Below, in pieces: positions 35,274-44,173 of a stretch of 64,000 nucleotides of DNA. The stretch comes from Streptomyces sp. RPT161 (lineage in GTDB: Bacteria; Actinomycetota; Actinomycetes; Streptomycetales; Streptomycetaceae), in contig NZ_JAPZVN010000003.1 of NCBI RefSeq assembly GCF_027533845.1, forward strand, positions 578,226 through 642,225, given 5' to 3'. The position numbers were made by a program, and so were the translations under genes. Under the pieces are notes generated by a model. It searched no databases. It saw only the letters and a program-made list of their open reading frames with translations, and was not told where the DNA came from. Numbering within the stretch: the stretch's first letter is position 1; every line of letters starts with the position of its first letter.

Positions 35274-36959
35274 ATGGCTGAGTTGATCGCCGTGGCCGCC
35301 GATCCGGTGGGGCCGGGCGGACGGCTGCAGGCGCTGGACGGGGACGGCACCCCCGTCTCGGCCGCCGAGCCGGTGCCCGACCTGGCGTCCGCGGTCGCCG
35401 GGCGGGAGGAGCGGCTGCGACCCCGCTGGGTGTGGGCGGCCACCGACGATCTGTATCCGCGGCTGCTGGACCGGATCCCGGTGCGGCTGGGCCGCTGCCA
35501 TGACCTCAAACTCGTCGAGGCCCTGCTGCTCGGCCACGAGAGCGGCCACGGGCAGCCTCGTTCACTGGGCGCGGCCTGGGCACGGCTGCACCGGCTGCCG
35601 GTGCCGGATGATCCGCGCGACGGCGGCGCCGACGGACAGCCGTCGTTGTTCGCCGCCGACCGTCATCAACTCCCGCCCGATGTGGACCAGTTGACCGCCG
35701 TGGTGGCGGTCCACGCCGAGCAGCGGCGGCGGATCGCGGCGGTGGAGCACCCGGAGCGGATGCGGCTGCTGTGCGCGGCGGAGTCGGCGGGCGCGCTGGC
35801 CGCGGTGGAGATGGCCAGGGACGGCCTGCCGTGGAGCGCCGCCGTCCATGACGCGCTGCTGACCGAGTTGCTGGGGCCGCGCCCGGCGGGTGGGGCCCGG
35901 CCCGAGCGGGTGGAGCGGTTGGCGGCGCGGTTCCAGGAGGCGGTCGGCCGCCCGGTCAACCCGGACTCCCCCGCGCAGGTGCTGGCGGCGTTCGCCCGGG
36001 TCGGGGTGAGCCTGCCGTCCACCCGCAGCCATGTGCTGAAGGCGGCCGACCATCCGGCCGCCGCGATCCTGCTGCGCTACAAGGAGCTGTCCCGCGTCCA
36101 CTCGGCGCACGGCTGGGCGTGGCGCGAGCAGTGGGTGCGCGACGGCAGGTTCCGCCCGGAGTACGTGGTCGGCGGGGTGGTCTCCGGCCGGTGGGCGACG
36201 CGCGGCGGTGGCGCGTTGCAGATTCCGCGGCTGCTGCGCTCCGCGGTGGTCGCCGATCCCGGGCACCGTTTGGTGGTGGCCGACGCGGGCCAGTTGGAGC
36301 CCCGGGTGCTGGCGGCGATGTCCGGCGACCGCGGACTGTGCGCCGCGGCGGCGGGCGGCGACATGTACGCGGACCTGGCACGCACCGCGTTCGACGGCGA
36401 CCGCGGGCGGGCCAAGATCGGGCTGCTGGCCGCGATGTACGGGCAGACCAGCGGCGAGGCCGGGCAACTGCTGGCGATACTGCGCCGCCGTTTCCCGGCC
36501 GCCATGGCACTGGTCGAGGAGGCGGCGCGCATCGGTGAGGCGGGCGGCGTGGTCCGCTCGCAGTTGGGCCGCACCTCGCCGCGACCGTCGGACCTGTGGG
36601 CGGGAAGCGACGAGGAGTCGGCGGACGGCGTGTCCCCGGCGCTGCGTGCGGCGCGAGCGTGGGGGCGGTTCACCCGTAACTTCACCATCCAGGCCAGCGC
36701 CGCCGACTGGGCGCTGGCGGTGCTGGCCGCGCTGCGCCGCAGGCTGGCCGCGCTGGACTGCGACGGCCGCACACCGCCTCGGCTGGTGTTCTTCCAGCAC
36801 GACGAGGTGATGGTGCACACCCCGGTCGAGTTGTCCGAGGCGGTGGCGGCTGCGGTCGCCGAGTCGGCGCGGGAGGCGAGCCGGCTGGTGTTCGGGGACA
36901 CGCCGGTGCGCTTCCCGCTGGAGACCAGCGTGGTGGAGTGCTACGCGGACGCCAAGTGA
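35274..36959 (+). CDS. Family-A DNA polymerase-like protein (exonuclease/polymerase)
   Basis: 561 residues, shorter than PolA (~900). The C-terminal half has polymerase motifs. Motif A is 'VVADAGQLEPRVLA' with D337 and Glu conserved but DYSQIELR altered. A motif-B-like 'RGRAKIGLLAAMYGQTSGE' and motif C 'FFQHDEVMVH' (H509-D510-E511) follow. The N-terminal half matches the position of a 3'-5' exonuclease domain but lacks clear acidic ExoI-III residues. It has no 5' nuclease domain. Relatives are common extra polymerases in actinobacteria, presumably in repair; activity is unproven. No good ribosome site precedes ATG 35274. It ends 3 bases from the convergent DUF427 gene. Confidence 0.8.
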   Translation: MAELIAVAADPVGPGGRLQALDGDGTPVSAAEPVPDLASAVAGREERLRPRWVWAATDDLYPRLLDRIPVRLGRCHDLKLVEALLLGHESGHGQPRSLGAAWARLHRLPVPDDPRDGGADGQPSLFAADRHQLPPDVDQLTAVVAVHAEQRRRIAAVEHPERMRLLCAAESAGALAAVEMARDGLPWSAAVHDALLTELLGPRPAGGARPERVERLAARFQEAVGRPVNPDSPAQVLAAFARVGVSLPSTRSHVLKAADHPAAAILLRYKELSRVHSAHGWAWREQWVRDGRFRPEYVVGGVVSGRWATRGGGALQIPRLLRSAVVADPGHRLVVADAGQLEPRVLAAMSGDRGLCAAAAGGDMYADLARTAFDGDRGRAKIGLLAAMYGQTSGEAGQLLAILRRRFPAAMALVEEAARIGEAGGVVRSQLGRTSPRPSDLWAGSDEESADGVSPALRAARAWGRFTRNFTIQASAADWALAVLAALRRRLAALDCDGRTPPRLVFFQHDEVMVHTPVELSEAVAAAVAESAREASRLVFGDTPVRFPLETSVVECYADAK

Positions 36960-36962
36960 GGC

Positions 36963-37349
36963 TCACACCTCGGGTGCGGCGGGCGGCTCTCCGTCGACGG
37001 CCACCGACGCCACCGTGTCGTAGAACGACAGATGGCCCTTGATCGCCTCGACGCTCGGCAGCGGGTCCTGGTACGACCAGACCACGTCCGCGTGCGTGCC
37101 GCTGCCGTCGCCCACGTAACTCCAGTACGACGCCACGCCCTTGAACGGGCACGTGGTCCGCGTGTCCGTGGACTCGAACAGGGTGAGGTCGACATCCTCC
37201 GGCGGCAGGTAGTAACGGACCTTGTGGCCCGTCTCGTACACCAGGACCGGGCGGCGGCTGTCGGCCACCATCCGGCCGTCGATCTCCACCCTGACGTGCT
37301 GGGAACCGGGCACCGCGGTAACGCGGTGGCCGTGCTCACGCTCTGACAT
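36963..37349 (-). CDS. DUF427 protein
   Basis: 128 residues. ATG 37349 is preferred over GTG 37352 because GGAGG then sits at the normal distance. The sequence 'VRVEIDGRMVADSRRPVLVYETG', 'RYYLPPEDVDLTLFESTDTRTTCPFKGVASYWSY' and 'VVWSYQDPLPSVEAIKGHLSFYD' (read in pieces) is the complete DUF427 domain, a small beta-rich fold of unknown activity, often found near oxidoreductases. It follows the quinone reductase gene on the same strand. Confidence 0.9.
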   Translation of the reverse strand: MSEREHGHRVTAVPGSQHVRVEIDGRMVADSRRPVLVYETGHKVRYYLPPEDVDLTLFESTDTRTTCPFKGVASYWSYVGDGSGTHADVVWSYQDPLPSVEAIKGHLSFYDTVASVAVDGEPPAAPEV

Positions 37350-37393
37350 CACGCCTCCTCATTCCCTCTTCGCACCTTGGGGCAACACCGCTG

Positions 37394-38422
37394 TCAGGCG
37401 GAGTGTTCCACCTCGATCAGCACCTTGCCCACCGCGTTGTCGCGCACCGCGTCATGGGCGTCGGCGGTGCGCTCCAACGGGAACCGGTGCAGCGGCAGTC
37501 CCGCCCGCTCACCGACCCGGAACGCGCCGTCCGCCACCGCCGCCGAGACATCGGCGACCGCGTTCTTCTTGGCCTCGTTGGAGACGAAGTACAGCAGCAC
37601 GCCCTGCCAGCGCAGATTGCCGGTCATCGCCGCCCGCACCGGGATCCGCAGTTCGTCATCGGGGTTGCCCGCGTAGTAGGCGATCACCGCGTTCTGCGCG
37701 GCCACCGCGTGGTCCAGCTCGGCGTTGGCCGCCGGAGCCACCTCCACGATGATGTCGACACCCGCGGGCGCAATCTCACCGATCGCCGAAGCGGCGTCCC
37801 GCGTACGGTAGTTGACCACATGGTGGGCACCGGCCGCCTTGGCCAGCTCCACCTTGTACGGACCGCTGACCGTGGTGATCACGGTGGCCCCGGCCCAACG
37901 CGCCAACTGGATCGCGGCGTTGCCCACCGCCCCCGCCCCGCCGGCGACCAGCACGGTGCGGCCCGCGAGGCTGCCCGGGGTCAGCCGAGTGGGTCCCCCG
38001 TCGGCGACGGTCAGACAGCGGTGCGCGGTGAGCGCCGGGACGCCCAGGCTCGCGCCCAGCTCGAAGGAGGCGTGCTCGGGCAGCGCCACGGCCTGCCGCT
38101 GGGGAATGACCAGGTACTGCTGCGCGGTGCCGTCGGCGCGCCGCCAGGCCGCCTCCCACAGCCACACCCGCTCGCCGATCCGGTCGGCGGGCACCCCCTC
38201 GCCGACGGCGTCGATGACCCCGGCACCATCCTGGTTGGGCACCTGCCCCCGCTCACCGAGCGGGCCGAACACCGGGGCGGTACGGGTCTTCCAGTCGGTG
38301 GGGTTGACACCGGAGACGTGCACCCTGACCCGGACCTCGCCCGGCCCAGGCTCCGGAATCGGCCGTTCCACAAGAGTGAGGACATCGGAACCGCCGTGTT
38401 GGGTGTAGACGATCGACTTCAT
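37394..38422 (-). CDS. NADPH:quinone reductase-like, medium-chain dehydrogenase
   Basis: 342 residues. MDR fold: GroES-like N-terminus ('[20 protein letters not shown]'), Rossmann loop '[23 protein letters not shown]', and '[10 protein letters not shown]'. No zinc-binding cysteines are seen, as in zeta-crystallin/quinone reductases. It would reduce quinones or enals with NADPH. ATG 38422 has GGGG upstream. It begins 13 bases after the UvrA-like gene stop on the same strand, so the two are probably cotranscribed. Confidence 0.87.
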   Translation of the reverse strand: MKSIVYTQHGGSDVLTLVERPIPEPGPGEVRVRVHVSGVNPTDWKTRTAPVFGPLGERGQVPNQDGAGVIDAVGEGVPADRIGERVWLWEAAWRRADGTAQQYLVIPQRQAVALPEHASFELGASLGVPALTAHRCLTVADGGPTRLTPGSLAGRTVLVAGGAGAVGNAAIQLARWAGATVITTVSGPYKVELAKAAGAHHVVNYRTRDAASAIGEIAPAGVDIIVEVAPAANAELDHAVAAQNAVIAYYAGNPDDELRIPVRAAMTGNLRWQGVLLYFVSNEAKKNAVADVSAAVADGAFRVGERAGLPLHRFPLERTADAHDAVRDNAVGKVLIEVEHSA

Positions 38423-38435
38423 GTCCCCGTACAAG

Positions 38436-40946
38436 TCACCCGGCGGCCGGATTCTTCCCGTCCGGCAGCCGGGCCGCGAGATACGGCGCGGTACGGCTGG
38501 CGGGCTGGGCGGCGACCTGGGCGGGGGTGCCCGCGGCCACGATCCGGCCGCCCTCGTCGCCACCGCCCGGGCCGAGGTCGATGACCCAGTCGGCGGCGGC
38601 CACCACATCCATGTCGTGCTCCACGACGACCACCGAGTTCCCCGCCGCCACCAGCTCGGACAACTGGCTCATCAGCACCTCGGTGTCGGCCGGATGCAGC
38701 CCGGTGGTCGGCTCGTCCAGCAGGTAGAGGGTGTGCCCGCGATCGCGGTGGGTGGCCCGCTGCAGCTCGGCCGCGAGCTTGACGCGCTGCGCCTCGCCGC
38801 CGGACAGCTCGGTGGCGGGCTGGCCCAGCCGCAGATAGCCGAGGCCCACCTGGCGCAGCGTGCGCAGGCTGCGAACCGCGGCGGGCACGTCGGCGAGGAA
38901 CTCGGCCGCCGCGTCGACCGTCAGCTCCAGGACGTCGGCGATGGAGGCACCCCGGTACGTCACCTCCAGGGTCTCCCGGTTGTAGCGGCTGCCGTGGCAC
39001 TCCGTACAGGGCGCGTAGCCACCCGGCAGGAACAGCAGCTCCACGCTGATGAAGCCCTCGCCCTGGCAGGTCTCGCAGCGGCCACCCGCGACGTTGAACG
39101 AGAAGCGGCTGGCGGTGTAGCCGCGCGACTTCGCCTCCTCGGTCGCCGCGAACAGCTTCCGTACCGCGTCGAACAGCCCGGTGTAGGTGGCGAGGTTGGA
39201 CCTCGGGGTACGGCCGATGGGCCTCTGGTCGACACGCACGAGCCGGTGGACGGCCGAAAGCCCCTCGACGGCGGCTACTTGTCGAGCCGTCAGGTCGGCT
39301 GTCGTCTCCTCGGCCTGGGCGGCGGTGCCCAGGTGCTCCGCCAGCACCTCGGCGAGGACCTGGCTGATCAGCGTCGACTTGCCGGACCCGGACACTCCGG
39401 TGACGGCGGTGAACACGCCGAGCGGTACGTCCGCGTCCAGGTCGCGCAGATTGTGCCGGGTGACACCGCGCAGCCGCAGCCACGCCGAGGGTCGGCGGGG
39501 CCTGCGGGCCGCCTCGGCGCCGGGCGGCGTACGGAACAGGAAGCGCCGGGTGGCCGACTCATCGACGTCCCGCAGCGCGGCGACCGGGCCGCTGTGCAGG
39601 ATCCGCCCGCCCCGCTCCCCCGCGTGCGGCCCCACGTCGACCAGCCAGTCCGCGCGGCGCACCAGGTCCATGTCGTGCTCGACCACCAGCAGCGAGTTCC
39701 CCGCGGCGATCAGCCGTTCCAGCACGGTGAGCAGCGCGACGGTGTCCGCCGGATGCAGCCCGGCCGACGGCTCGTCCAGCACGTACACCACGCCGAACAG
39801 GCCGGACCTCAACTGCGTTGCCAGCCGCAGCCGTTGCAGCTCGCCCGCGGACAGCGTGGTGGTGGCCCGGTCCATTCCCAGGTAGCCGAGGCCGAGTTCG
39901 GTCAGCACCTCGATGCGCGCGACCAGGTCGCGGGCGATGGTCCGGGCCACACCGTCGCCGGGGGCGTCGGCGGTCGGCCGCAGCACCTCGGCGAGCCGGG
40001 CCAGCGGCATCGCCGCCAACCGCGCGATGTCGTACCCGGCGAAGGTGACCGCCAGCGCCTCCGGCCGCAGCCTGCGCCCGTCGCACACCGGGCACCGCTC
40101 ACTGACCAGGAACCGCTCGGCACGGGCGCGCAGCGCGGGGCTCTTGGAGTCGGCGAAGGTGTGCAGCACATACCGCCGTGCGCTCTGGTAGGTGCCCTGG
40201 TACGGGCGTTGGATGCGGTCCGCCTCCCGTACCGGGTGAACGGTGACCACCGGCTGCTCGTCGGTGAACAGGATCCAGTCGCGGTCCCGTTGCGGCAGTT
40301 CGCGCCAGGGGCGGTCGGTGTCGTAGCCGAGGGCGTCCAGGATGTCCCGCAGGTTCTTGCCCTGCCAGGCGCCCGGCCAGGCGGCGATCGCGCCCTCGCG
40401 GATGCTGAGCCCCGGGTCCGGCACCAGCGAGCGTTCGGTGACGCGATGCACCGTGCCCAGACCGTGGCACTCGGGACAGGCGCCCGCCGCGGTGTTCGGC
40501 GAGAACGCGTCGGAGTCCAGCCGTTCGCCCGCGTCGTGCGGATACGTTCCGGCGCGCGAGAGCAGCATCCGCAGCGAGTTGGACAGCGTCGTCACGGTGC
40601 CCACCGAGGAGCGCGAGGTCGGCGCGGAACGGCGCTGCTCCAGCGCCACCGCGGGCGGCAGCCCGGTGATCTCGCCGACCTTGGGCACCCCCACCTGGTG
40701 GATCAGCCGCCGGGCGTACGGCGCGACGGACTCGAAGTAGCGGCGCTGCGCCTCCGCGTAGATCGTCCCGAAGGCGAGTGAGGACTTGCCGGAGCCGGAC
40801 ACTCCGGTGACCACGACCAGCGCGTCGCGCGGCAGGTCCACATCGACACCGCGCAGGTTGTGCTCACGCGCGCCGCGGACCCGCACGAACGGATCGTGCG
40901 GGTCGTGCGCCGGCGGTACGGAGGCGGCCGGGGCCGGGTCGGTCAT
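38436..40946 (-). CDS. UvrA-like ABC ATPase, short (class II) form
   Basis: 836 residues, about 100 shorter than housekeeping UvrA. Two ABC modules: Walker A '[13 protein letters not shown]' and '[11 protein letters not shown]', signatures '[12 protein letters not shown]' and '[12 protein letters not shown]', and '[12 protein letters not shown]' / '[12 protein letters not shown]'. Zinc modules are seen as CPECHGLG...CPVCDGRR and CETCQGEG...CTECHGSR. The UvrB-binding insert appears reduced. Class II UvrA proteins (UvrA2, DrrC) are linked to tolerance of DNA-binding drugs rather than core excision repair. It is flanked on the same strand by a metallo-hydrolase (upstream) and a quinone reductase (downstream). 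Confidence 0.9.
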   Translation of the reverse strand: MTDPAPAASVPPAHDPHDPFVRVRGAREHNLRGVDVDLPRDALVVVTGVSGSGKSSLAFGTIYAEAQRRYFESVAPYARRLIHQVGVPKVGEITGLPPAVALEQRRSAPTSRSSVGTVTTLSNSLRMLLSRAGTYPHDAGERLDSDAFSPNTAAGACPECHGLGTVHRVTERSLVPDPGLSIREGAIAAWPGAWQGKNLRDILDALGYDTDRPWRELPQRDRDWILFTDEQPVVTVHPVREADRIQRPYQGTYQSARRYVLHTFADSKSPALRARAERFLVSERCPVCDGRRLRPEALAVTFAGYDIARLAAMPLARLAEVLRPTADAPGDGVARTIARDLVARIEVLTELGLGYLGMDRATTTLSAGELQRLRLATQLRSGLFGVVYVLDEPSAGLHPADTVALLTVLERLIAAGNSLLVVEHDMDLVRRADWLVDVGPHAGERGGRILHSGPVAALRDVDESATRRFLFRTPPGAEAARRPRRPSAWLRLRGVTRHNLRDLDADVPLGVFTAVTGVSGSGKSTLISQVLAEVLAEHLGTAAQAEETTADLTARQVAAVEGLSAVHRLVRVDQRPIGRTPRSNLATYTGLFDAVRKLFAATEEAKSRGYTASRFSFNVAGGRCETCQGEGFISVELLFLPGGYAPCTECHGSRYNRETLEVTYRGASIADVLELTVDAAAEFLADVPAAVRSLRTLRQVGLGYLRLGQPATELSGGEAQRVKLAAELQRATHRDRGHTLYLLDEPTTGLHPADTEVLMSQLSELVAAGNSVVVVEHDMDVVAAADWVIDLGPGGGDEGGRIVAAGTPAQVAAQPASRTAPYLAARLPDGKNPAAG

Positions 40947-40990
40947 CGGTGGTCGTCTCCGTGGCTCTGCGTCAGGGATACGCGGTGATT

Positions 40991-41923
40991 TTACGGTTTG
41001 ATCCGCAAGTCCTCCGCGCCGCGCGGGTTACGCCGCGACACCAGACGGTAGCCGTCGCCGTCCCGCCGTACGCGACCGCCGGTCGGTGGGGCGAAATGGG
41101 TGCCGAGCAGCAGCGTGTCGGTCTGCGCGACCTCGGCCAGCAGTGCCTGGCGGGTGCGCACGGCCTGCGCCGGGTCGGTGTCGAAGACGCTGCACACCTC
41201 GGTCCTGGCCAGCTGTACCGGATGGTGCATGCAGTCCGCGGTGATCAGCGCCGCGCCACCCGCCCCGGCCAGCCGCACCGTTACCTGCCCGGGAGTGTGG
41301 CCCGGCGCCGGTAGCAGGGTGAGCCCGGGAACGACCTCAAGACCGGTGGGCGGTACGTCCACCAGATCCAGCAGGCCGCTGTCGCGCACCGGGTCGACGG
41401 ACTCGGTGAACATCCGCCGCCGCTCCGGCGGGAGATCGGCCGAATACCAGTACTCGTACTCGACACGGGTCGTCAGATAGCGGGCGTTGCGGAAGGTGGG
41501 CACCCAACGGCCGTTGTCCAGGCGGGTGTTCCAGCCGATGTGGTCGGCGTGCAGATGGGTGTTGACCACCAGGTCGACGCTCTCCGGCGGAAAGCCGATG
41601 GCGGCCAGCCGGTCGAGGAACGGGGTGTCCAGGCCGCTCCACCGCGGGTTCGGCAGCGTCTTTCCGTTGCCGATCCCGGTGTCGACCAGGACCTTGCGGC
41701 CCGCGACCTCCACCGCGAACGTCTGGACGGCGCCGACGAGTTCACCGGACGCGTCGACGTGGTCGGGGGCCAGCCACGGGGTGAGCGGCACGAGATCGGA
41801 CGGCAGGTCGGCGAAAACCCGGGGGCCCATGCCGGTGAGCGCCAGCTCGTCCACCCGGTGCACGGTGATGGCGCCGATCCGCCAGCTCGCCGCCGGGCCC
41901 TCGAAGTCCTGAGTCGCTGTCAT
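40991..41923 (-). CDS. MBL-fold metallo-hydrolase, AHL-lactonase-like
   Basis: 310 residues. The HxHxDH motif is H123-H125-D127-H128 in 'NTHLHADHIGW'. Upstream, 'VLVDTGIGNGKTL' and downstream 'LLPAPGHTPGQVTVRL', 'ALITADCMHHPVQL' and 'LLLGTHFAPPTGG' complete the metal site of the lactonase/sulfatase-like branch. It would hydrolyse a lactone or ester; the substrate is not known. It is the first gene of the minus-strand group, 44 bases before the UvrA-like gene. Confidence 0.87.
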   Translation of the reverse strand: MTATQDFEGPAASWRIGAITVHRVDELALTGMGPRVFADLPSDLVPLTPWLAPDHVDASGELVGAVQTFAVEVAGRKVLVDTGIGNGKTLPNPRWSGLDTPFLDRLAAIGFPPESVDLVVNTHLHADHIGWNTRLDNGRWVPTFRNARYLTTRVEYEYWYSADLPPERRRMFTESVDPVRDSGLLDLVDVPPTGLEVVPGLTLLPAPGHTPGQVTVRLAGAGGAALITADCMHHPVQLARTEVCSVFDTDPAQAVRTRQALLAEVAQTDTLLLGTHFAPPTGGRVRRDGDGYRLVSRRNPRGAEDLRIKP

Positions 41924-42055
41924 ACGCCGATCCTAGGAGGCGCGTGCGGGCGTGACGCGGACGCCGATGTCGGCCGGCGGCGCCCTGGCTCGGATTAGGC
42001 TCTTCGCCTGGGTTCCGGCCCTTCCCATCCCATACCGCCCGGAGGACAACCGACC

Positions 42056-42676
42056 GTGCGTGACGAGACGATCAGCGGATTCCTGGAGCGACTGGCCGCG
42101 CGGCAGCCGGCCCCCGGCGGCGGTGCGTCGGCCGCGCTGCACGCTGCGCAGGGGGCGGCCCTGCTGGGCATGGTGGCCCGCTACACCACCGGCGCCAAGT
42201 ACGCGGAACACCACGAGGCCATCGAGCGGATCATCACCGCGACCGACGAGCTGCGGGCGGCGGCCCTGCAACTCGCGCAGGACGACGCGGCGGCGTTCGG
42301 GGCCGTGGCGGACGCGTACCGGTTGCCCAAGGGCACCGACGAGGAGAGGGCGGCGCGCTCGGCCGCCATCGCCGCGGCCCTCGTCGGCGCCGCCTGGCCG
42401 CCCTCGGAGGTCATCGGCGTCGCCGAGCAGGTGGTGACCGCGGCTGAAGGACTGCTCCCGGTGGGCAACCGCAACGTCCTGTCCGACGTCGCCGCCGCGG
42501 TCGAGGCCGCCCGCGCGGCGGCCACCACCGCCCGGGTCAACATCGAGGTCAACCTGGGCGGCATCACCGACGAGCGGGCGCGCGCCGAACTGGCCGAGGT
42601 GGCCGGCGAGGTGGACGGCATCGCGACCCGCGCCGACCGGGTCACCGCCACGGTACGCGCGGAGATCGCCGAATGA
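42056..42676 (+). CDS. Cyclodeaminase/cyclohydrolase family protein (FTCD_C domain)
   Basis: 206 residues from GTG 42056, with GGAGGA 11 bases upstream. It is a stand-alone FTCD_C domain: 'ISGFLERLAARQPAPGGGASAALHAAQGAALLGMV' (read in pieces) and 'VGNRNVLSDVAAAVEAARAAATTARVNIEVNLGGI'. In formiminotransferase-cyclodeaminase this domain converts 5-formimino-tetrahydrofolate to 5,10-methenyl-tetrahydrofolate plus ammonia. The next gene, overlapping by ATGA, is a FolD homologue that would use that product. No formiminotransferase domain is present nearby. Confidence 0.88.
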   Translation: MRDETISGFLERLAARQPAPGGGASAALHAAQGAALLGMVARYTTGAKYAEHHEAIERIITATDELRAAALQLAQDDAAAFGAVADAYRLPKGTDEERAARSAAIAAALVGAAWPPSEVIGVAEQVVTAAEGLLPVGNRNVLSDVAAAVEAARAAATTARVNIEVNLGGITDERARAELAEVAGEVDGIATRADRVTATVRAEIAE

Positions 42677-43518
42677 CCGCCACCGCCCTGTACGGCAGGG
42701 AACTCGCCGCCGCCATCCGCGCCGAGACCACCGAGCGGGCGGCGGCCCTGACCGCCTCCGGCCGTCCGCCGAAGCTGGCGGTGGTGGTGGCGACGGCCGA
42801 CGAGTCCAGTGCCTGGTACGTGCGGTCCATCGCCAAGGCGGCCGGGCAGAGCGGCATCGCCTGCGACATCGTCGACCTCGGGCCCGACGCGGCGGCGGAC
42901 ACCATCGTGGCGGCTCTCGACCGCCTCAGCGCGGATGGCTCGGTGCACGGGGTGATGCTGCAGACGCCGCTGCCCGGCGGGGCCGCGTTGGAGGAGCTGG
43001 CCGGTGCCATCGCGTTCGGCAAGGACGTGGACGGCGCGAATCCGCTCAGCCTCGGCCGGTTGGCGGCCGGACTGCCCGCCCATCCTCCGGCCACCGCCGA
43101 GGCGGTGGTGGCGTTGCTCGACCACTACGGCGTCGAACTGGCCGGACGGCGGGTCGCGGTGGTCGGCCGCTCCACGGTGGTGGGCAAGCCGCTCGCGCAC
43201 CTGCTGCTGGACCGGAACGCCACGGTCACCGTCTGCCATTCGCGCACCGTCGACCTGCCGGGCGTCACCTCGACCGCGGACGTGGTCGTGGCGGCCGCAG
43301 GGCGGCCCGGACTGATCACCGCGGACCATGTCCGCCCCGGCGCGACCGTGATCGACGTCGGCACCAACCCGACGTCCGACGGCGGGCTGACCGGTGACGT
43401 GGCCGCCGAGGCGGTCGGCCATCGCGCGGCGGCGCTCACCCCGGTCCCGGGCGGCGTGGGACCGGTCACCACGGCGCTCCTGCTCCGCCACACGGTGAGG
43501 GCCGCGGCCGACCGCTGA
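42673..43518 (+). CDS. folD: FolD homologue lacking the catalytic lysine
   Basis: 281 residues, family length. The tetrahydrofolate and NADP domains are recognisable: 'HGVMLQTPLPGG', 'KDVDGANPLSLGRL', 'VVGRSTVVGKPLAHLLL' and 'TPVPGGVGPVTTALLL'. In E. coli FolD, Y50 and K54 in 'YVASKRKA' are catalytic, and the lysine is required for cyclohydrolase. An ungapped alignment here gives 'YVRSIAKA': Y49 is kept, but the lysine position is I53. This predicts a methylene-THF dehydrogenase with little cyclohydrolase activity. ATGA coupling to a cyclodeaminase, which makes methenyl-THF directly, fits that. The symbol is by homology only, and the genome probably has a normal FolD as well. Confidence 0.85.
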   Translation: MTATALYGRELAAAIRAETTERAAALTASGRPPKLAVVVATADESSAWYVRSIAKAAGQSGIACDIVDLGPDAAADTIVAALDRLSADGSVHGVMLQTPLPGGAALEELAGAIAFGKDVDGANPLSLGRLAAGLPAHPPATAEAVVALLDHYGVELAGRRVAVVGRSTVVGKPLAHLLLDRNATVTVCHSRTVDLPGVTSTADVVVAAAGRPGLITADHVRPGATVIDVGTNPTSDGGLTGDVAAEAVGHRAAALTPVPGGVGPVTTALLLRHTVRAAADR

Positions 43519-43692
43519 GCTGGATGGACGGACGCCAGACCCCCGCGTTGGCGCCCGTCCACAGGTCTATGGATACGCCCCGCGACGTCAGCGGGCCGTA
43601 AAGGCGCCAGGAGGGGGCCGGTACCGCCTGGGGCGGCACCGTCCGTCAACGCGCCGTAAAAATCGGCCGGTTGCCGGTATGGGTGGCGCTAA

Positions 43693-43712
43693 CGTCCCGG
43701 CGCTTCGGGACG
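43693..43712 (+). other. Hairpin in the 5' region of the DUF4118-like gene
   Basis: CGTCCCG and CGGGACG are perfect 7-bp arms with a six-base loop, 44 bases before the start codon. The surrounding 238-base gap between folD and this gene has no other clear element. It may be a regulatory 5' UTR structure, but no known riboswitch consensus is matched. Confidence 0.3.
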
Positions 43713-43756
43713 CCGTGCGCCTTCCGCTGGACAGGCTCAAGCGGGAGGTGAGCCCA

Positions 43757-44137
43757 ATGGCTTCGGTGCACTGGGTGCGAGTGGCGCGGCGTGGCTCCCG
43801 GCCGCGTACGTTGATCGGTGATCTTGTGCTGCCGGTCGGCTACGCGTCGGCGGCGGTGCTGGCCGCCGCCCTCGCGTTGGGTGGCGGGCGCGGTCACCTG
43901 TGGTTTTCGACGGCGGTCTTCGCCGTGCTCACCGCCGGGGTCGCCGCGCAGACCACGAGGATGGTGTGGGCTCCGGCGGTGGCGGTGGTCTGCTGGCTGT
44001 TCTTCGACGGGTTCCTCGTCAACCGCCAGGGCGAACTGGCCTGGCGGTCGACGGACCGCGCCGGGCTCGTCGTCCTGCTGGTCGCGGCTCTCGTCGGAGC
44101 CGTGGCCGCGGCGCTCGACCGGCGCCGGAACCAGTAG
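43757..44137 (+). CDS. Membrane protein with DUF4118-like (KdpD-type) helices
   Basis: 126 residues. GGGAGGTG precedes ATG 43757. Four hydrophobic helices resemble the membrane part of KdpD ('GYASAAVLAAALAL', 'AVFAVLTAGVAAQ', 'WAPAVAVVCWLFFDGFLVN', 'GLVVLLVAALVGAVAAAL'). 'FFDGFLVNRQGEL' recalls the DUF4118 loop. No kinase domain follows, so it is a free-standing sensor-like membrane module. Function unknown. A 13-bp hairpin ends the gene. Confidence 0.6.
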   Translation: MASVHWVRVARRGSRPRTLIGDLVLPVGYASAAVLAAALALGGGRGHLWFSTAVFAVLTAGVAAQTTRMVWAPAVAVVCWLFFDGFLVNRQGELAWRSTDRAGLVVLLVAALVGAVAAALDRRRNQ

Positions 44138-44165
44138 TGGGGCGGGTCCGGCGGACCCGCCCCAC
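44137..44165. terminator. Strong bidirectional terminator
   Basis: GTGGGGCGGGTCC (44137-44149) and GGACCCGCCCCAC (44153-44165) form a perfect 13-bp stem with a three-base loop. It sits between the convergent DUF4118-like and exporter genes. Confidence 0.8.
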
Positions 44166-44173
44166 ATGGGCGG

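Noticed and set aside
43519..43756. Possible riboswitch before the DUF4118-like gene (c-di-AMP or other K+-related class)
   Set aside because: A hairpin is present, but I could not match the conserved residues of the ydaO or any other known class. It was kept only as an unassigned hairpin.
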